Positions 60,188 to 64,000 of a stretch of DNA of 64,000 nt are shown here, in pieces. Position 1 is the stretch's first letter. Every line of letters starts with the position of its first letter. The notes below the pieces were generated by a model. It saw nothing but the letters and a program-made list of their open reading frames with translations. It was not told the DNA's origin and ran no database searches. The position numbers and the translations under genes were made by a program. Source of the DNA: Ascaphus truei (Eukaryota; Chordata; Amphibia; Anura; Ascaphidae). The stretch lies in the NCBI GenBank assembly GCA_036426205.1, contig CM071568.1:52101066-52165065 (forward strand), in the 5' to 3' direction.

Positions 60188-60222
60188 CTCTTGATAAAGG
60201 TCCAAGCGTGGGGCAGAAACGT
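60188..60222 (+). other. Hammerhead-like motif, intron 3 right copy
   Basis: TTGATAA (60190-60196), AG, a GTCC...GGGC hairpin, A, GAAA (60215-60218), CGTAC. It forms an inverted pair with the copy at 60125-60161, through CTTGATAAAGGTCC and its complement. No convincing stem I or GUC site. Confidence 0.3.
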
Positions 60223-61709
60223 ACATTTTCCAAATGCTGTAAATCTCATCTCTAAATGTCTTCACTATGCAAACTGTACAAGAAAGGACCTTGCTGACTT
60301 TCAGTGCACTTGTGCCAAATCACTCAAGGTATCTTGAGTATTTTCCACTTTCTCATGTAACGTCACCTCCAGAAAACCAACATTCTACAGTGCAGAACAT
60401 CTACATCTGTATAGACTTTTAGATTTACTAGACAGTGCTTAGTCTTAGCGCACCTCAAGTGAATAGGATGGCACTGTTTAGTAATTCAGACCCTAAAGTA
60501 CTGCCTAAATAAGGAAAAGAGTTCTGAAAATGAATTATTTTAGAACACCAGTCACAGTCAATGTCAGTGAGCCCAGAGCCTTTAAATATACCAACATGTG
60601 AGCTACTGTATTTTTATATATATAGATATATATATATATAATATAATCTATCTCTAATATAAGATATCTCGATATATATATAGCATCACATTTGAGTGTA
60701 GTTTTCGGGAATGGGCTTCACTCTTTAGAATGGAATGGATTGGTGGTACTTTCAATGGTGTTTTGGTTCAATACTTTTTTTGTGTTGTAGTTTTTCCAGT
60801 GTTCGATTTGTTTAAGATGTGTAATAAAAATATGGAAAAAATAAGCAGGAAATGTTTTTTTTGAAATGTGAGTGATCTTTTTTGAAATTTTAACTTTCGT
60901 GCAACCATTCTCAAGTTTTTCATTTGTGTACCCAAACATCTGCATAGTTTATATATATATATAAACTATATATATATATATAAAAAAATAAAACACAATT
61001 GTTCCAATGTTTGGCGTCTGTACGAACTTCAAAGTTTGCGAAGTTTGGATGACAAACCCTTGATCTTGATCTTGATTATTAATAATCAAAAATGCTATGC
61101 CTTGCAACATGTTCATTTTCAAGATGAAGGAAAAATATTTTAACTTCAAACATATTTAAGTGAAAAACAGAGTTTTGCTTTAGATCTAGCATTTTCCATG
61201 TTAAACAAGCAAATCCGGTCCGAACGATATAATGTTGGAATATTATATAGTAAATTAATGGTGCTGAGTTCTAGCCACACGGATATTCAAGTTTGTCCCA
61301 GTGAAATTCTGCTGTCTGTCTTTCAAAAATTGTACACAGGAGTGAAAACGCGCTGACAGTTTTATATTTCAGAATGTTCTCATTTCAGCAGATCACATAC
61401 AGTATACACAATAGGCATGGAAACCAATTAAAAGGATATTTTAATTACCGTGCTTGCTTTGAACATAATCTCCATAACATTGCTGGTTTGGAAAGGGCGA
61501 CACCATTTTTTTTTAAACAATGTGTTTTTAAGAAGCTGGAAGGTTTATTTTTTTTCTCACAACATGTTCAGAAAATCCTTTTTTTTTTAGCTCAAAAGCG
61601 TATCTTTTGGATTTTAAATGAAAATAACGGTACTAGAACGTATGCGTTCTTTATTGTTTAGGACTCCACGTTTATATTTTTATTTTTGACTTAAATCAAA
61701 GAATTCATA

Positions 61710-61797
61710 TTTATTTTATTTATTTATTTATTTATAAAATATTTTGCCAGGAATTAATACATTGAGAGTTACCTCTCGTTTTCAAGTATGTCCTGGG
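61710..61797 (-). mobile_element. LINE 3' tail fragment, inverted
   Basis: On the minus strand: GGACATACTTGAAAACGAG, GAGGTAACTCTCAATGTATT, then TTTTATAAATAAATAAATAA. It is the last 90 bases of the LINE family seen at 21395 and 35291. Confidence 0.85.
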
Positions 61798-62034
61798 AAA
61801 ATAAGCGGTACCCTGTCTGTTGTAATAATGTCTGTCCTGCTCACCTTCGTAAGTGGTGGTATTCTCGCGTATGTGGTCATCGGCTAAACTATATTTCTGC
61901 AAACACATTTGATTTATTTCTGGTTTGTTTTATTATTAAATGTTTATTCTGCATTACAACTGTTTTCATCATTTAGCCATTAGACAGTGAGTGCTGGTAC
62001 TTACGGAGATTTGTTTATATTTTATATCCCACAG

Positions 62035-62124
62035 AATTCTACATTGACAATTGAAGAATTTCATTCGAAACTGCAAGAAGCTACTAACTTCCCACTGCGA
62101 CCCTTTGTTATCCCATTTTTGAAG
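62035..62124 (+). CDS. runx1t1: runx1t1 exon 4 (NHR1/TAFH domain, continued)
   Basis: 90 bases, 30 codons: [18 protein letters not shown] then [12 protein letters not shown]. Acceptor ATCCCACAG ends at 62034; donor GTATTG begins at 62125, a weaker but acceptable site. Phase 0 on both sides. It continues the TAFH domain; the human protein goes on with ANLPLLQRELL, which I did not find downstream, so the next exon is beyond the window. The gene is therefore partial here and lacks NHR2, NHR3 and the MYND zinc finger that carry oligomerisation and NCoR/SMRT binding. Confidence 0.96.
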
Positions 62125-64000
62125 GTATTGCACAGTTCACTGATCTGGAAATTATTTCTAACCATTGTGTTGCTCGGTCACAAATCTGTGTTACAGTTTT
62201 TGCTTTTTCAAAAGAGAGAATGGAAAATAAATCTGAGATGTAAGGACTGTGCCATGATGGACACACTTATCAAAGTGACTTTTTGCCCTTCAGCTATTTC
62301 TCCGTGTTATGTATGGTCATAGCGTGTAGGAAAAAAAAAACCTAGGAGTGAATCATTCAAGTTGTTTCAGTCTTTCCCATTCCAGTCCCTGCTAGAGAAG
62401 CAGGACAACATCAAAGTAATAATACCCATGTTCAGAGTGATTCTGGTTGTGATGTCTGTGGTTTGTGCAAGTAATAGTTGATCAGAGTGGAACACTGTAT
62501 GTATTCAGTATACAACCATGTTTTTTTGCAGAAATGCTTACAGCTTTTTTTTTTTAAATGAATTACAGTACATGACTTTACTTCGTACAAACATTTTAAA
62601 CAAAACCACATATCAAGCAACATGTTTTTGTCATCTGCAAACCAGATCCTATCTGTAATAAACTTCTTTTAAATGTGAAAATGCTTCTAATAATTAAAAA
62701 ATCTATCCTCTTATAGGTTCGTTCACAAATATGGGTAATCACATCTGCAAACCTTTTTTATTTATTTTTTCTTTTCATGGTTCTCCAGCATGTTAATCAC
62801 ATTGCCACATTTTTAATTCTCCTGGTTGGCTACACTTAGATAAGGGACTTTAATCAAGGCACTTATGTAAAAAATGCCCTAGATAACACATGTTGAAGAA
62901 AAAGGCTCCCTTGACCAGCTGACTGCAGGAAATAGGAATAAAAACTGCAGTCTCCTGCAATGTTTATCTTGTGTGGTATACTATACTAGCACCCTGGCCT
63001 TGCTCAAACTAATGACAACAAAGAACCACACAAGATACTCCAGTGGGTAAGTACCAGGTGTTGGCCTACTATGGATGTCATTTTCTTTAATAGAGCTACC
63101 TACTTTGCTACTTATATATAATTAAATAATTAGTACGCTCACAGAGAATTTCAGTTTGACTCCTGAATACAAATATCCTATTTTAGCTATTAATACCTTT
63201 TTATGCCAGCAATATCTTGCCAACCTCTTTAGCATAGGATATGTAATAAGTCTTCTAAACTTTTAAAGGGTTCCAAATATACTAGAAGAAAAATATGGCA
63301 ATTCTGTGTTTATTGTATAGTGTGGTTGGAATAAAGTTTATTAAAGGCAATGGAAGGGAAAAAGTATCCTTTTTGCTGGCAAAAGTCTGGCAGCACTCAA
63401 GTGTTGGTGGACATGTTACCACTGCAGTACTGATCACATGGCCATGTCTACCAGCCAATGATGGAATTGGAAGCGGAGAAGGCTACACTTCCATTTCGAT
63501 TGCATTTTTTACACCTGATACATAATTAAGGCCTCTGTGGGCCAGCCCCTGTTACATACAGTACCAGGTATGTCCACAGGGCACAGAAAAGGTGACAATG
63601 TATACAAAATATAAAACAAAGTGAATGATCAAAAAGATTTAGAGCAAGCTGCAGCGTTTCTGAAAAAAATATCTTGTATACTGATACTCTTGTTGGTGAT
63701 ATTTATTCAACAAAAGGATTGCATGTGAAACAGCGGCAACATTTCTGGCTTTGTATAGCCCTTAACTGGTGGAATCCTCGGTGGAATCCTCAATTGTCCC
63801 TTTGCTTATTGTCATACCAGAGGACACCACCACACTCAGTTACTTAGCACGGGCAGTAGCAACACATCTCCCTGTCCACCAAGTGGAAGAGGATCAGAGC
63901 CTCTTTTCTCCTCCACCAAACCGATCTTTAGTGCATTCTTCTGCTAAGGTCCTTCCTCTGCTGTGACTAAACATGTTAAAAGAATCTGTCAAACACTCCA
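62125..64000 (+). other. runx1t1: runx1t1 intron 4, start
   Basis: At least 1,876 bp. No exon matching the next part of RUNX1T1 (ANLPLLQREL...) and no transposon recognised. Open frames near 63295 and 63769 do not resemble known proteins. Confidence 0.6.

Larger units (their letters stand above)
59999..62034 (+). other. runx1t1: runx1t1 intron 3
   Basis: 2,036 bp from GTAAGT to TATATCCCACAG. It carries the inverted motif pair at 60125-60222, AT repeats near 60613 and 60950, and a LINE tail at 61710. Confidence 0.9.

Noticed and set aside
62125..64000. A further runx1t1 exon
   Set aside because: Nothing encodes the expected ANLPLLQREL continuation in any + frame that I could find.

Overview
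This is vertebrate nuclear DNA, most likely amphibian (probably a frog). It carries the 5' part of one gene, runx1t1 (MTG8/ETO), on the + strand. Four coding pieces can be joined by reading frame and splice signals: a first exon coding Met-Pro plus one base (13291-13297), then exons at 56440-56577, 59757-59998 and 62035-62124. Together they give 159 codons, ending inside the NHR1/TAFH domain. The rest of the gene (NHR2, NHR3, MYND zinc finger) lies beyond base 64000. The amphibian call is an inference from a tetrapod-like gene, a human-sized first intron and the repeat mix: Harbinger-like and hAT-like MITEs, L2/CR1-type LINEs, a tRNA-derived SINE, foldback elements and retrovirus-like LTRs. 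The species cannot be named from sequence alone. Layout: 1-12841 is upstream DNA with two TWA/TA-flanked MITEs, a 510 bp G-rich minisatellite followed by a GC-rich single-copy block, and a long TG repeat. 12842-13297 is the leader and first coding exon. The 43.1 kb intron 1 (13298-56439) holds nearly all the repeats: hAT MITEs, a 3.3 kb CTCCTCTCCCC-type minisatellite, a LINE inserted into an older palindromic MITE and itself hit by a Harbinger-like MITE, a 3.5 kb near-perfect inverted repeat, two related LTRs, an L2 LINE inserted in a CT minisatellite, and a 254 bp foldback. Introns 2 to 4 are shorter and carry a Harbinger MITE, a palindromic MITE, a motif pair and a LINE tail. The most unusual observation is a small structured motif (TTGANAA or CNGAAGA, then a hairpin, then GAAA or its remnant) that recurs at five loci, three of them as head-to-head pairs in inverted repeats. 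Its layout resembles a hammerhead ribozyme; the best copy also has a short stem I, a GTAC-looped stem III and a GUC site. This is a hypothesis, and the departures from the hammerhead consensus are listed. All other long open frames in the window are products of stop-free tandem repeats or decayed transposons.
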